A stretch of DNA of 12,018 bases from an uncultured Pseudomonadota bacterium. GTDB lineage: Bacteria > Pseudomonadota > Gammaproteobacteria > Steroidobacterales > Steroidobacteraceae. The notes under the pieces were generated by a model, which saw nothing but the letters and a program-made list of their open reading frames with translations, was not told where the DNA came from and did not search any database. Each line of letters opens with the position of its first letter. The stretch's first letter is position 1. Below, in pieces: positions 1 through 7,712 of this stretch. A program made the position numbers and the translations under genes. The DNA lies in assembly GCA_903910215.1 (NCBI GenBank), contig CAIVYV010000364.1, positions 1-12,018 on the forward strand, given 5' to 3'.

Positions 1-77
1 GGAAAGGTAGCTCAGCTGGTTAGAGCACGGCACTCATAATGCCGGGGTCGAGGGTTCGAGTCCCTCCCTTTCCACCA
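1..77 (+). tRNA. tRNA with anticodon CAT, probably elongator tRNA-Met
   Basis: The full cloverleaf is visible. The acceptor stem pairs bases 1-7 with 67-73, the D stem pairs 10-13 with 23-26, the anticodon stem pairs 28-32 with 40-44, and the T stem pairs 50-54 with 62-66. The anticodon loop CTCATAA puts CAT at 35-37, the variable loop is GGGTC, the discriminator base is A74, and CCA is encoded at 75-77. The first acceptor pair is a normal G-C, so this is not an initiator tRNA. The anticodon-loop context and variable loop resemble elongator Met. An Ile2 tRNA, whose CAT anticodon is read after lysidine modification, cannot be excluded without comparison. Confidence 0.95.
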
Positions 78-86
78 AACTACGCA

Positions 87-1604
87 TCATAAATCCAAGG
101 TCAGTTGCGGCAGCGGTTCGGTGGGTTTCTTCCTGCGCCCCTCGCTCGGCCGGTTACGACTGCCGAGCTTTCGATAAACCTTTGCAGCTTCCGCTTTAAA
201 GTCTTCACCGCGTCGATAGGCGGCCATGCGCTGTTTCGCCAAGCGGGCCGCCGCCTCATGCTCCACGAGCGGTGCAGGGTAGGACTTGGGTGGTGTCGGC
301 ATCAGCCAAGGCTCGTGAATGTAGTCCTCCGGCACATCGCGAAGTTCGGGCAGGTATCGTCGGATAAAGCGACCCTCGGGATCGTGATCGCACGACTGCT
401 TGACCGGGTTGTAGATGCGAATCGCGTTGATGCCCGTCACGCCCGATTGCATCTGAAATTGGCTGTAGTGGATGCCGGGCTCGTAGTCGGTGAATAGACG
501 GGCCATGAAGGGTGCAGTGCGTCGCCAATCGAGCCACAGGTGATAACTCGCAAAAGCCACCAGCATCGCGCGCATCCGAAAGGTGATCCAGCCATTGGCG
601 TGCAATGAGCGCATGCAAGCATCGACTAAGGGGTAGCCTGTCTGTCCCTCGCACCAAGCCTCGAACCAGTCCTGTCTGAAGTCATCTTCACGCATCCCTT
701 CAAAGGCCGAGTGCATGCAGTGCGTTTCGATGGCCGGTTGTTGTTCGAGCTTTTGTACGAAGTGGCAACGCCAAGCGAGACGCGAACCAAAGGCCTGTAA
801 CTGGCGCGCCCATCGCAAACTCGAGTGATCGCCAATGCCTTCGAGGTGATCTATGCGTCGTCGCAGAGCGTGTTCGATTTCGCGAGCGGACAGAGTGCCG
901 TAGGCGATGTGCGCGCTGAGTCGCGAGCAATGTCGTGCTGAGACGCCGGGTTTGGAGATCGTCGTCATGTAGCGCTCAGAGCGATCATCAAGAAAGCTCG
1001 CCAGTACTTTCAGGCCTTCGGTGCGGCCGCCGCGCTGCACGCGGGGTGTGCTTGAGCCGAAGCGCGGATCGGCAATCTCGGGTATCGACTCCGCCGACAA
1101 AGCGAGCGGCACGGGTGCGAACGATATCCTGACGGACAGCTTTACTTGCGGTTTTGCCATCGTCGCATTGCGCAGGGCAGCCCAACGGTCGCGGTTGCCG
1201 AGGCGACGGACGACGCCGTTGGATGGGTACTCGTGCCACACGATGCGGTTTTCAGCACACCATTCGGCCACTTGCAGGTCACGTGCGTAGGTCCAGGCGT
1301 TGCCTGTCTCCTCGTGTGAATGCAGTTCAAAAATGCCGTAGTGATCTCGTAGTCGCTGCAGAATCTGTGTCACGCTGCCACTTTGCAGAACAAACGTGCC
1401 ACCCAAGCGTTGCAGTGCTTGTGACAGGTCGATCAGGCTCTCGCGGATGAATTGCCAGTGGCGCGACGAGCTATCCGGTTGGTGCCATAGCTCCGGTTCG
1501 ATCACGTACAACGCAAGCACAGACCCGCGCGCCGCAGCGGCAGTGAGTGGCGCATGATCGTGCCAACGCAGATCACGCTTGAACCAGACAATCTGCGTGG
1601 TCAA
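87..1604 (-). CDS. Divergent cryptochrome/DNA photolyase-family flavoprotein
   Basis: This is a 505-residue protein of the photolyase/cryptochrome superfamily, whose members use light and FAD to split UV-induced pyrimidine dimers or act as light sensors. Residues 1-130 look like the Rossmann-type antenna domain (it opens MTTQIVWFKRDLRW). Residues about 190-435 form the helical FAD domain, with AWR at 277-279, GQTGYPLVDACMR at 320-332, LDWRR at 358-362 and RIYNPVKQ at 396-403, then HEPW at 430-433. A basic, Pro-rich tail follows to the end. Aligned by eye to E. coli PhrB, W359 is kept (W360), but W306 is D307, W382 is S381, N378 is G377 and N341 is F342, so it belongs to a divergent subgroup and dimer repair is not assured. 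The start is TTG, whose bases overlap the stop of the upstream pump gene (TTGA), implying translational coupling. It ends 9 bases from the convergent tRNA. Confidence 0.9.
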   Translation of the reverse strand: MTTQIVWFKRDLRWHDHAPLTAAAARGSVLALYVIEPELWHQPDSSSRHWQFIRESLIDLSQALQRLGGTFVLQSGSVTQILQRLRDHYGIFELHSHEETGNAWTYARDLQVAEWCAENRIVWHEYPSNGVVRRLGNRDRWAALRNATMAKPQVKLSVRISFAPVPLALSAESIPEIADPRFGSSTPRVQRGGRTEGLKVLASFLDDRSERYMTTISKPGVSARHCSRLSAHIAYGTLSAREIEHALRRRIDHLEGIGDHSSLRWARQLQAFGSRLAWRCHFVQKLEQQPAIETHCMHSAFEGMREDDFRQDWFEAWCEGQTGYPLVDACMRSLHANGWITFRMRAMLVAFASYHLWLDWRRTAPFMARLFTDYEPGIHYSQFQMQSGVTGINAIRIYNPVKQSCDHDPEGRFIRRYLPELRDVPEDYIHEPWLMPTPPKSYPAPLVEHEAAARLAKQRMAAYRRGEDFKAEAAKVYRKLGSRNRPSEGRRKKPTEPLPQLTLDL

Positions 1605-4600
1605 CTCGTCTGCGCCTCTCTCGCGTGCAGGATGCGATAGAGCGCCGGTAGTACGAGCAGCGTCAACAGCGTTGATGAGACGATGCCGCCGATGACGACC
1701 GTCGCGAGCGGACGCTGCACCTCGCTACCAATTCCGGTGTTGAAAGCCATTGGCACGAAGCCGAGTGCTGCCACGAGGGCGGTCATCATGACGGGCCGCA
1801 AGCGGGTGAGGGCGCCGTGAGTGATCGCTTCCTGCAGCGATTTGCCTTCTTCACGCAGGCGGCGGATGAAGCTCACCATGACGAGTCCGTTCAGCACCGC
1901 CACGCCCGAGAGCGCGATAAAGCCCACTGCCGCGCTGATCGAGAGGGGAATGCCGCGCAACCACAGCGCGAGAATGCCGCCCGTGAGAGCTAGCGGTACG
2001 CCGCTGAAGATGATCAACGCATCTTTGAGCGAGCGGAAGGCGAGTAGTAATAACCCCATGATCAATAGCAGCGTGGCGGGTACTACGATCATGAGGCGTT
2101 GACTCGCTGATTGAAGCTGTTCGAACGTGCCACCGTAATCGAGCCAATACCCTTCGGGCAGCATGATGTCGGTATCTATCTTTTGCTGCGCTTCAGCGAC
2201 GAGACTGCCGAGGTCGCGACCACGTGCGTTGGCGGTAATCACCACCCGACGTTTGCCTTGTTCACGTTGGATCTGGTTTGGGCCGGGGGCAATCGTGACA
2301 TCGGCGATTTCCCGCAAGGGTACGTAACCGCCGTCGGGTAGCGGAATGGTGATTTGTCCGACGGTCGTGACGTCCGAACGCAATGCCTCCGGGAGTCGTA
2401 CGACGATGCTGTAGCGTCGGTCACCTTCGTAGAGGGTGCCGGCGTCGGCGCCACCGAAGTACGCCGCTACTATCTCTTGCACTTCCGCGACCGACAGACC
2501 GTAACGTGCGAGCACGTCGCGCTTGGGCGCGACGCTCATGATCGGCAATCCGGAGATCTGCTCGGTTTTGACATCGGCAGCACCCGGAATCTCGGCGAGC
2601 AGTCTTTCGATGCGTTCAGCTTGTGCGGTCAACACATCGAGGTCGTCGCCGTAGATTTTGATCGCGAGGTCAGAACGCACACCCGATATCAGTTCGTTGA
2701 AGCGCATCTGGATCGGCTGGGTGAACTCGTAGTTGTTGCCGGGCACCTTCGACAAGGCTTGTTCGAGTTCCGCCACGAATTGGGCTTTCGGTTTGTGTGG
2801 ATCCGGCCACTCATCACGATCTTTGAGAATGACATAGGCATCGGCGACCGATGGTGGCATCGGGTCAGTGGCCACCTCGGCTGTGCCGATCTTGGCCAGC
2901 ACACGTTCCACTTCGGGCAGTTTGCGTATCTCGTCTTCCAGTGCGCCTTGCATGCTGACCGCTTGGGTCAAGGACGTATCGGGAATCCGCATGGCATGCA
3001 GCGCCACATCGCCCTCATCGAGGCTCGGCACGAACTCGTTGCCCATCCGAGTGGCGATCAGCAAACAGGCGATGACGAGTCCGGCAGCGGCCGCGATCAC
3101 GGTGCGACGGCTCTCGATCGCCCAAGTGAGCAATGGTGCATAGCGATTGCTCGCCCATTGCATCACCGGATTGTGTCTCTCCGTGATCTTGCCCGTCAGC
3201 AAAATGGCGACGGCCGCCGGTACGAAAGTCAACGACAACACGAGCGCCGCGATCAGTGCCATTACGACGGTGATCGCCATAGGCTCGAACATCTTGCCCT
3301 CGACGCCGGTCAACGCGAAGAGCGGAAAGTAAACGACCGTGATGATGGCGACGCCAAACAAACTCGGGCGGATGACTTCGTTGGTGGATTCGTAGACCGT
3401 TTCAAGTCGCTCGCGCAGCGAGAGCGGCGAGTCGCGATGCTGCTGGGCTTCGGCGAGTCGCCTGATACAGTTCTCGACGATGATCACGGCACCATCGACG
3501 ATCAGGCCGAAGTCGAGTGCGCCGAGCGACATCAAATTGGCGCTAACTTGGTTTTCGACCATTCCCGTCACGGTGGCGAGCATCGCTAGCGGAATCACGA
3601 GCGCCGTGATCAGCGCGGCTCGAAGATTACCGAGCAACACGAATAGCACGATGATGACGAGCAGAGCTCCTTCGAGCAGATTTTTCTGGATCGTCTCCAG
3701 AGTCTTATCGACAAGGCGCGTGCGATCATAGACTGCGCGAACTTCAATACCGGCAGGCAAGCTTTTTTGTATCTCCCCCAGTTTTTCGCCAACCGCTTGA
3801 GCAACTTCTCTGGAGTTCTCGCCGATTAGCATGAAGGTCGTGCCGAGTACCACTTCGCGCCCGTTCATGGTGGCTGCGCCGGTGCGTAGCGCGCTTCCCC
3901 AGCTGACGTCTGCAACTTCGCCGAGCGTGATCGGTGCGCCGTCAACGCGTCGAATCACGATGCGTTTGACATCGTCCAGTTGGGTGAATTGACCCGGTGA
4001 GCGTATGAGTACCTGAGCGCCATGCTGCTCGATGTATCCTGCGCCCCGATTGGCGTTATTCGCCTCAAGTGCATGGGTCAGGTCTTGCAAGCTCAGGCCA
4101 TAGGCCAACAGCTTGCTCGGTTGCGGGGCGACCACGAGTTGCCGCTCGTATCCGCCGATGCTGTTCACCTCGGTCACGCCACGTACCTGGGCGAGCTGCG
4201 GCTTCACGATCCATTGCATGGCATCGTACAAATCGTAGGCATCGTAAGGCTTCCCATCGGCGCGCCGGGCCGCAGGGTCGGCGTCGACCGTGAACATGAA
4301 GATCTCGCCGAGCCCTGTCGAGATCGGACCCATTTCAGGTGACAAGCCTGGTGGCAGTGCGTTTTTGACCTTTTCGATACGTTCCGCGACTAGCTGCCTT
4401 GCAAAGTAGATGTCCGTTCCGTCTTCGAACACCACCGTCACCTGCGAGAGACCGTAGCGCGATAACGAGCGGGTATAGTCGAGTCGCGGCAGACCTGCCA
4501 TCGCGTTCTCGACGATATAACTCACTCGTTGCTCGGCCTCGACAGGTGAGTACCCGGGTGCTTCGGTGTTGATTTGGATCTGGACGTTGGTGATATCCGG

Positions 4601-4717
4601 TACGGCATCGATTGGCAACTTGAACGCATCGTAGATGCCAAGCGCAGCAAACGCCGATACCAGGCCAACGACGAGCCATCTCTGAGTGAGCGAGAAACGC
4701 AGTAGTTTTTCGAGCAT
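1601..4717 (-). CDS. czcA: Heavy-metal efflux RND transporter, CzcA type
   Basis: This is the 1038-residue inner-membrane pump of a tripartite heavy-metal efflux system. It uses the proton gradient to move metal ions from the periplasm and membrane into the adaptor/outer-membrane channel. The length is normal for the HME-RND family. Visible parts are the first membrane helix (about 12-30), a large periplasmic porter region, helices 2-6 from about 348, a second periplasmic loop starting near 555 (MGNEFVPSLDEGD), and the closing helix bundle from about 870. The helix-4 signature reads DFGLIVDGAVIIVEN at 402-416, giving D402, D408 and E415. These are the same residues and numbers shown to be essential in Cupriavidus CzcA, and they mark the divalent (Co/Zn/Cd/Ni) subclass rather than the Cu/Ag type. 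A strong TAAGGAG site overlaps the czcB stop, 7 bases ahead of the ATG. Exact metal choice cannot be read from sequence. Confidence 0.96.
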   Translation of the reverse strand: MLEKLLRFSLTQRWLVVGLVSAFAALGIYDAFKLPIDAVPDITNVQIQINTEAPGYSPVEAEQRVSYIVENAMAGLPRLDYTRSLSRYGLSQVTVVFEDGTDIYFARQLVAERIEKVKNALPPGLSPEMGPISTGLGEIFMFTVDADPAARRADGKPYDAYDLYDAMQWIVKPQLAQVRGVTEVNSIGGYERQLVVAPQPSKLLAYGLSLQDLTHALEANNANRGAGYIEQHGAQVLIRSPGQFTQLDDVKRIVIRRVDGAPITLGEVADVSWGSALRTGAATMNGREVVLGTTFMLIGENSREVAQAVGEKLGEIQKSLPAGIEVRAVYDRTRLVDKTLETIQKNLLEGALLVIIVLFVLLGNLRAALITALVIPLAMLATVTGMVENQVSANLMSLGALDFGLIVDGAVIIVENCIRRLAEAQQHRDSPLSLRERLETVYESTNEVIRPSLFGVAIITVVYFPLFALTGVEGKMFEPMAITVVMALIAALVLSLTFVPAAVAILLTGKITERHNPVMQWASNRYAPLLTWAIESRRTVIAAAAGLVIACLLIATRMGNEFVPSLDEGDVALHAMRIPDTSLTQAVSMQGALEDEIRKLPEVERVLAKIGTAEVATDPMPPSVADAYVILKDRDEWPDPHKPKAQFVAELEQALSKVPGNNYEFTQPIQMRFNELISGVRSDLAIKIYGDDLDVLTAQAERIERLLAEIPGAADVKTEQISGLPIMSVAPKRDVLARYGLSVAEVQEIVAAYFGGADAGTLYEGDRRYSIVVRLPEALRSDVTTVGQITIPLPDGGYVPLREIADVTIAPGPNQIQREQGKRRVVITANARGRDLGSLVAEAQQKIDTDIMLPEGYWLDYGGTFEQLQSASQRLMIVVPATLLLIMGLLLLAFRSLKDALIIFSGVPLALTGGILALWLRGIPLSISAAVGFIALSGVAVLNGLVMVSFIRRLREEGKSLQEAITHGALTRLRPVMMTALVAALGFVPMAFNTGIGSEVQRPLATVVIGGIVSSTLLTLLVLPALYRILHAREAQTS

Positions 4718-4728
4718 GGGATAACTCC

Positions 4729-5988
4729 TTAGTGCTCGTGCGCCGCGCCAGACTTTTCGATGTCGGCTTTAATAAGGAACGAGTTCCGCGTGACGATGCG
4801 CGCTCCGTTGGCAAGCCCACTCAAAATTTCCACTCGCTCGCGATCGCGGCGCCCAGTCTTGACGGGCTGTGCTTGATAGCGCTCGCCCTCGACCAGAAAA
4901 ACCACCTCTGCGTCGCCCATCGTTTGCAACGAGGCGACCGGCACGGTCAGCGCTACGGGTGATTCGTTGATCGTGACATCGGCATTCAAGAACTGGCCGG
5001 GCGTCCAGTTCAAATCTCGATTGTCGATGACCACGCGCACGTTGGAGGTTGGGCCAGTGATCAAGCTCGAGATCAGTGAGATCTTGCCGCGAGTTTTTGC
5101 TGTTCCATCGGCAGCGAGTAAATCGACCGATTGACCTTGCCGAAGCTTGGCGCGATCCGAGGGAAACGCAGCTAAGTTCGCCCACAGCGACTTGAGGTCG
5201 ATGATTTCGAACAATACATCGCTGCCTGAAGATTCGCCTGGATTGGCGGATCTCGTGATCACGGTTCCGCCGATGGGCGCGGTGACGGCGTAGGTTTGCA
5301 GACTGTCATCACTTTCGATGATGGCTAGGGTTTGGCCCGCCGAAACGACATCGCCTACTTGCACGGCGACGCTGCGTACGGTGCCTGGGAAGCGTGCTCT
5401 TACCGAGCGGGCTCTTTCAGCGTTGGGTTCGGCGCGTCCGGTGAGTGTCACCGTTTCGCGTATCGTATCCGGGGCGACTTCACCGAAGGCGATTTGATTC
5501 GAGACGGCCATGGTTGATGCGATCTCGACCTGAGCTTCGGGTGAGTCGAATGTCCATTCGTAGTTTTTATTTTGGTGACGTGCGCGAACCACGGCACGAT
5601 ACGAGTGAGGCTCCTCGACGATTGAAGTTCCACGCAGGTAACGGCCCTCTGGCGAGAAGGCGTGCTGATCAATTCGACCACCTGGTAAGCCGTTGATGCG
5701 GAGCAATTGCACGCGTAGCTCGACTTGATCGGGCGGGATCGACTTTCCATCAACGGTTACGTACGCGCGAAAGTGTGGCTCGACGCCGGTTTCGAAAATC
5801 GACAGTTCAATTGTGAAGGCATCTTTCGAAAGTAATCGTCCTCCGTGGGGGCCACGGCTGGACTCGTCGTGTGCGTGATCGTCATGGCCGTGAGCAGCGT
5901 GCCCGTGATCGTCGTGATCGTGTGATGAGCAACCGATCATTGTCAGCAGGATCACCAACATCGGCAGGCGGGCGATGGTGCGGTTCAT
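4729..5988 (-). CDS. czcB: His-rich lipoprotein adaptor (membrane fusion protein) of the metal efflux pump, CzcB type
   Basis: This is a 419-residue periplasmic adaptor linking the RND pump to the outer-membrane factor. The signal peptide ends in a loose lipobox (MIGC, Cys20), so the protein is probably lipid-anchored. Residues 23-48 hold nine His mixed with Asp, a likely metal-capture segment, followed by the GPHGGRLL motif (46-53) seen in CzcB-type adaptors. Then come an N-terminal domain of about 55-160, a biotinyl-lipoyl-like barrel sandwich (197-263, with VGDVVSAGQTL), a beta-barrel (about 264-342) and a membrane-proximal domain to about 410. The C-terminus ends HEH. The open frame extends 47 codons further upstream, but the ATG at 5988 is chosen because it has GGAG seven bases ahead, starts a proper signal peptide, and overlaps the czcC stop as ATGA. 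The upstream stretch lies wholly within czcC. Confidence 0.94.
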   Translation of the reverse strand: MNRTIARLPMLVILLTMIGCSSHDHDDHGHAAHGHDDHAHDESSRGPHGGRLLSKDAFTIELSIFETGVEPHFRAYVTVDGKSIPPDQVELRVQLLRINGLPGGRIDQHAFSPEGRYLRGTSIVEEPHSYRAVVRARHQNKNYEWTFDSPEAQVEIASTMAVSNQIAFGEVAPDTIRETVTLTGRAEPNAERARSVRARFPGTVRSVAVQVGDVVSAGQTLAIIESDDSLQTYAVTAPIGGTVITRSANPGESSGSDVLFEIIDLKSLWANLAAFPSDRAKLRQGQSVDLLAADGTAKTRGKISLISSLITGPTSNVRVVIDNRDLNWTPGQFLNADVTINESPVALTVPVASLQTMGDAEVVFLVEGERYQAQPVKTGRRDRERVEILSGLANGARIVTRNSFLIKADIEKSGAAHEH

Positions 5989-7229
5989 GGTGAGTCTCCA
6001 GTCAGTCTTTCGATCTCGATACGGTAGAGATGCGCGTTGGTGGCGGCTGTGATGAGAGCGAGGCGCAGGGCGAGCTGCTCCCGCTGTGCTTCGGTCAATT
6101 CGATATAGCCGTAACGCCCACGCTGCCAAGCGTATTCGGTTGCCTTGACGGCCGTGTCCATGCGCGGAATTAAATCATCGCGCAGTGTTTGTGCTTCTTC
6201 GACGGCGTGTCTCAGACGCGCCGCCACTTCGAAGAGGCTCGCGCGGGCCTTGATCAGCGCGGCGTCGCGTTCGCGTTCCAAACCTTCGCGACGTGCCTGT
6301 GCTTCGGCGATCCGAGGCTTACCGTAACGCGCGCTGGCGAGCGGCATCGAGAAGCCGGCGACCAAGGCCTGATCCCCCGTTGCTTCCAGACGCCGTATTC
6401 CGGCGCTGACCGTAATACTGGCGCGTGCTTGAGCTTTCGCCAGTGCCACTTCCGCCTCACGTTGGCGAATCTCGGTGGCGAACAATAGGAAGTCGGCGCT
6501 GTTTGCGATCTTCTCCGTTCGTTGCTGCAAAGTTTCGATATTCGGAAGGTCGAAGAGATCCGCATCGATCCGTTCGAAATCCGGTTCCATCGCGCCCCAC
6601 ATGGCGGCGAGTTTGCGCTGCGCAATCCGTGCGCGATCTGCTGCAACCCGAACGCCGAGCTCTGCACGCGACAGATCGATTCGCGCTCGCACCAGTTCGA
6701 CCTCGGGATCCCGCGCGGCTTTGACTCGACGCTCGACTTCGCTCGTCTTGCGTTGGACGGCTGCGAGCCATTCAGTGGCGAGGGTTCGCTGTTGTTCCTC
6801 GCTTGCCAGTTCGATGTAGCGGCGGGTCGTCTCGGCGACCGCATCCAGTTGCGCGACGGTTTGTGCAAGCTCGAGCGAATCCATCGTGCCGCGGGCGGCG
6901 GCTAGGCGCTTGCGACGTTGGTCGCCGAGTTCGATGACCTGCGAGAGTGACAAGCTTGTCTCGGCGTCGTCCAAGTCTCGGTAGTTGCCGGAGCCGAAGG
7001 CGTTCTCAAGTTGTGCATCGAGCGTCAGTTGAGGCCGTAAGCCAGCGAGCTCGATGCGCGCGCTCTGTTCGAGTTTGCGCGTGGGCAGTACGGCCAAATC
7101 CGGGTTGTTACGCAGCGTCCTATCGACGGCAGCGGCCAAAGTCAGCGGTTCGGCCGAGTGACTGATGCTCACGGAGCCAAGCATGACAAGAGCCATGACA
7201 AGCGCTGAGAAAAGTGTTGGAACTCGCAC
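5985..7229 (-). CDS. czcC: Outer-membrane factor of the metal efflux pump (TolC family, CzcC type)
   Basis: This is a 414-residue outer-membrane efflux protein, expected to form the trimeric channel that docks onto CzcB and CzcA. A Sec signal peptide of about 26 residues ends HSA before EPLTLAAAVDRTLRNNPDL, the usual opening of the first outer-membrane-efflux repeat. The body is the typical long alpha-helical repeat rich in Ala, Arg, Glu and Leu. A second repeat begins around the segment GFSMPLASARYGKPRIAEA, and the gene ends in the helix ITAATNAHLYRIEIERLTG. The frame is open 16 codons upstream to 7277, but the GTG at 7229 is preferred: AGGAG lies six bases ahead of it and it begins a clean signal peptide (MRVPTLFSALVMAL). 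The stop overlaps the czcB start by four bases. Unlike the second TolC-like gene in this window, it shows no lipobox. Confidence 0.92.
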   Translation of the reverse strand: MRVPTLFSALVMALVMLGSVSISHSAEPLTLAAAVDRTLRNNPDLAVLPTRKLEQSARIELAGLRPQLTLDAQLENAFGSGNYRDLDDAETSLSLSQVIELGDQRRKRLAAARGTMDSLELAQTVAQLDAVAETTRRYIELASEEQQRTLATEWLAAVQRKTSEVERRVKAARDPEVELVRARIDLSRAELGVRVAADRARIAQRKLAAMWGAMEPDFERIDADLFDLPNIETLQQRTEKIANSADFLLFATEIRQREAEVALAKAQARASITVSAGIRRLEATGDQALVAGFSMPLASARYGKPRIAEAQARREGLERERDAALIKARASLFEVAARLRHAVEEAQTLRDDLIPRMDTAVKATEYAWQRGRYGYIELTEAQREQLALRLALITAATNAHLYRIEIERLTGDSP

Positions 7230-7282
7230 GGGCGTCTCCTGATCCTGAGAGAAACGAACAAACGGCTGCGGAATCACTCCGA

Positions 7283-7309
7283 CACGCCGTCGACGGACTC
7301 AGCGGCGTG
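7283..7309. repeat. Inverted repeat spanning the stop of the His-rich protein gene
   Basis: CACGCCG at 7283-7289 pairs perfectly with CGGCGTG at 7303-7309, leaving a 13-base loop. The left arm also overlaps a perfect 10-base palindrome, CCGTCGACGG, at 7287-7296. The structure covers the stop codon of the upstream small gene and lies about 55 bases ahead of the czcC start. No T-run follows on the transcribed strand, so it is more likely an mRNA-stabilising or processing stem, or chance in GC-rich DNA, than a terminator. Confidence 0.35.
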
Positions 7310-7712
7310 GAGGTGCGTGCGTGGGTGGTTTTATCGAGTAGCGCGGAGGTCGATCGACGATGCGCCGACCACGCTGCAGCGGAAGTCGCAGCGGTTGCGC
7401 CACAGGTATCGACAACAGCAGAGCCAGCGCAGGCAGACCGACTGCCAGCGTGCCAAGAGTCTTCATCACGAAGGATTTCAGGCCATCGGCACTGGAGTCG
7501 CCATGACCTGAGGTGTCGTTTGTGCCGCCGCTGACACCGCTCGCATCGAGCGCGTAAAGACCGCTATGCGCAAAGTGCCATTCGAAGTGGCTGTGGCCGT
7601 GTGCATTCGCAGCATCGACCCGGTGAGCGTGGATGCCGAACAGCTGCGTCAGAAGCAGTGCAGCGCAGCACCACCAGATGACTCGACTGATCAGGCGGGA
7701 GGAACGGATCAC
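7299..7712 (-). CDS. Small His-rich membrane protein heading the czc unit, function unknown
   Basis: I do not recognise a named family. From the GTG at 7712 it is 137 residues. A hydrophobic segment at about 11-26 (signal anchor or signal peptide) is followed by a His-rich stretch (His 28, 30, 38, 40, 42, 46 and 49), then a Gly/Ser/Asp linker, a second membrane helix at about 83-105, and an Arg/Pro-rich tail ending HAPPRR. The positive-inside rule places the His-rich loop in the periplasm. Position, strand and composition suggest an accessory of the metal pump, perhaps a metal-binding or sensing role like CzcI, but no homology to CzcI is evident. The start is uncertain: none of the candidates has a ribosome site. 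The frame stays open through a GTG at 7730 to an ATG at 7766. I prefer 7712 because it gives a normal N-terminus and leaves room for promoters. Confidence 0.68.
   Translation of the reverse strand: MIRSSRLISRVIWWCCAALLLTQLFGIHAHRVDAANAHGHSHFEWHFAHSGLYALDASGVSGGTNDTSGHGDSSADGLKSFVMKTLGTLAVGLPALALLLSIPVAQPLRLPLQRGRRIVDRPPRYSIKPPTHAPPRR

Noticed and set aside
1..77. Initiator tRNA-Met
   Set aside because: The first acceptor pair is G-C and the anticodon stem lacks the three consecutive G-C pairs at its base, so it is an elongator-type CAT tRNA.
87..1604. FeS-type bacterial cryptochrome or NewPHL-class photolyase
   Set aside because: The cysteines are scattered without the cluster pattern of the FeS class, and the antenna domain is N-terminal, unlike the inverted topology reported for NewPHL.
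2354..3589. A 411-codon open frame on the plus strand
   Set aside because: It lies entirely antisense to czcA, which has strong family motifs throughout. The product is His/Arg/Asp-rich with no recognisable domain or membrane pattern, as expected of a shadow frame in GC-rich DNA.
5989..6129. N-terminal extension of the czcB frame
   Set aside because: The extra 47 codons lie inside czcC in another frame, carry no signal peptide, and would bury the lipobox. The ATG at 5988 has a ribosome site and the typical ATGA overlap.
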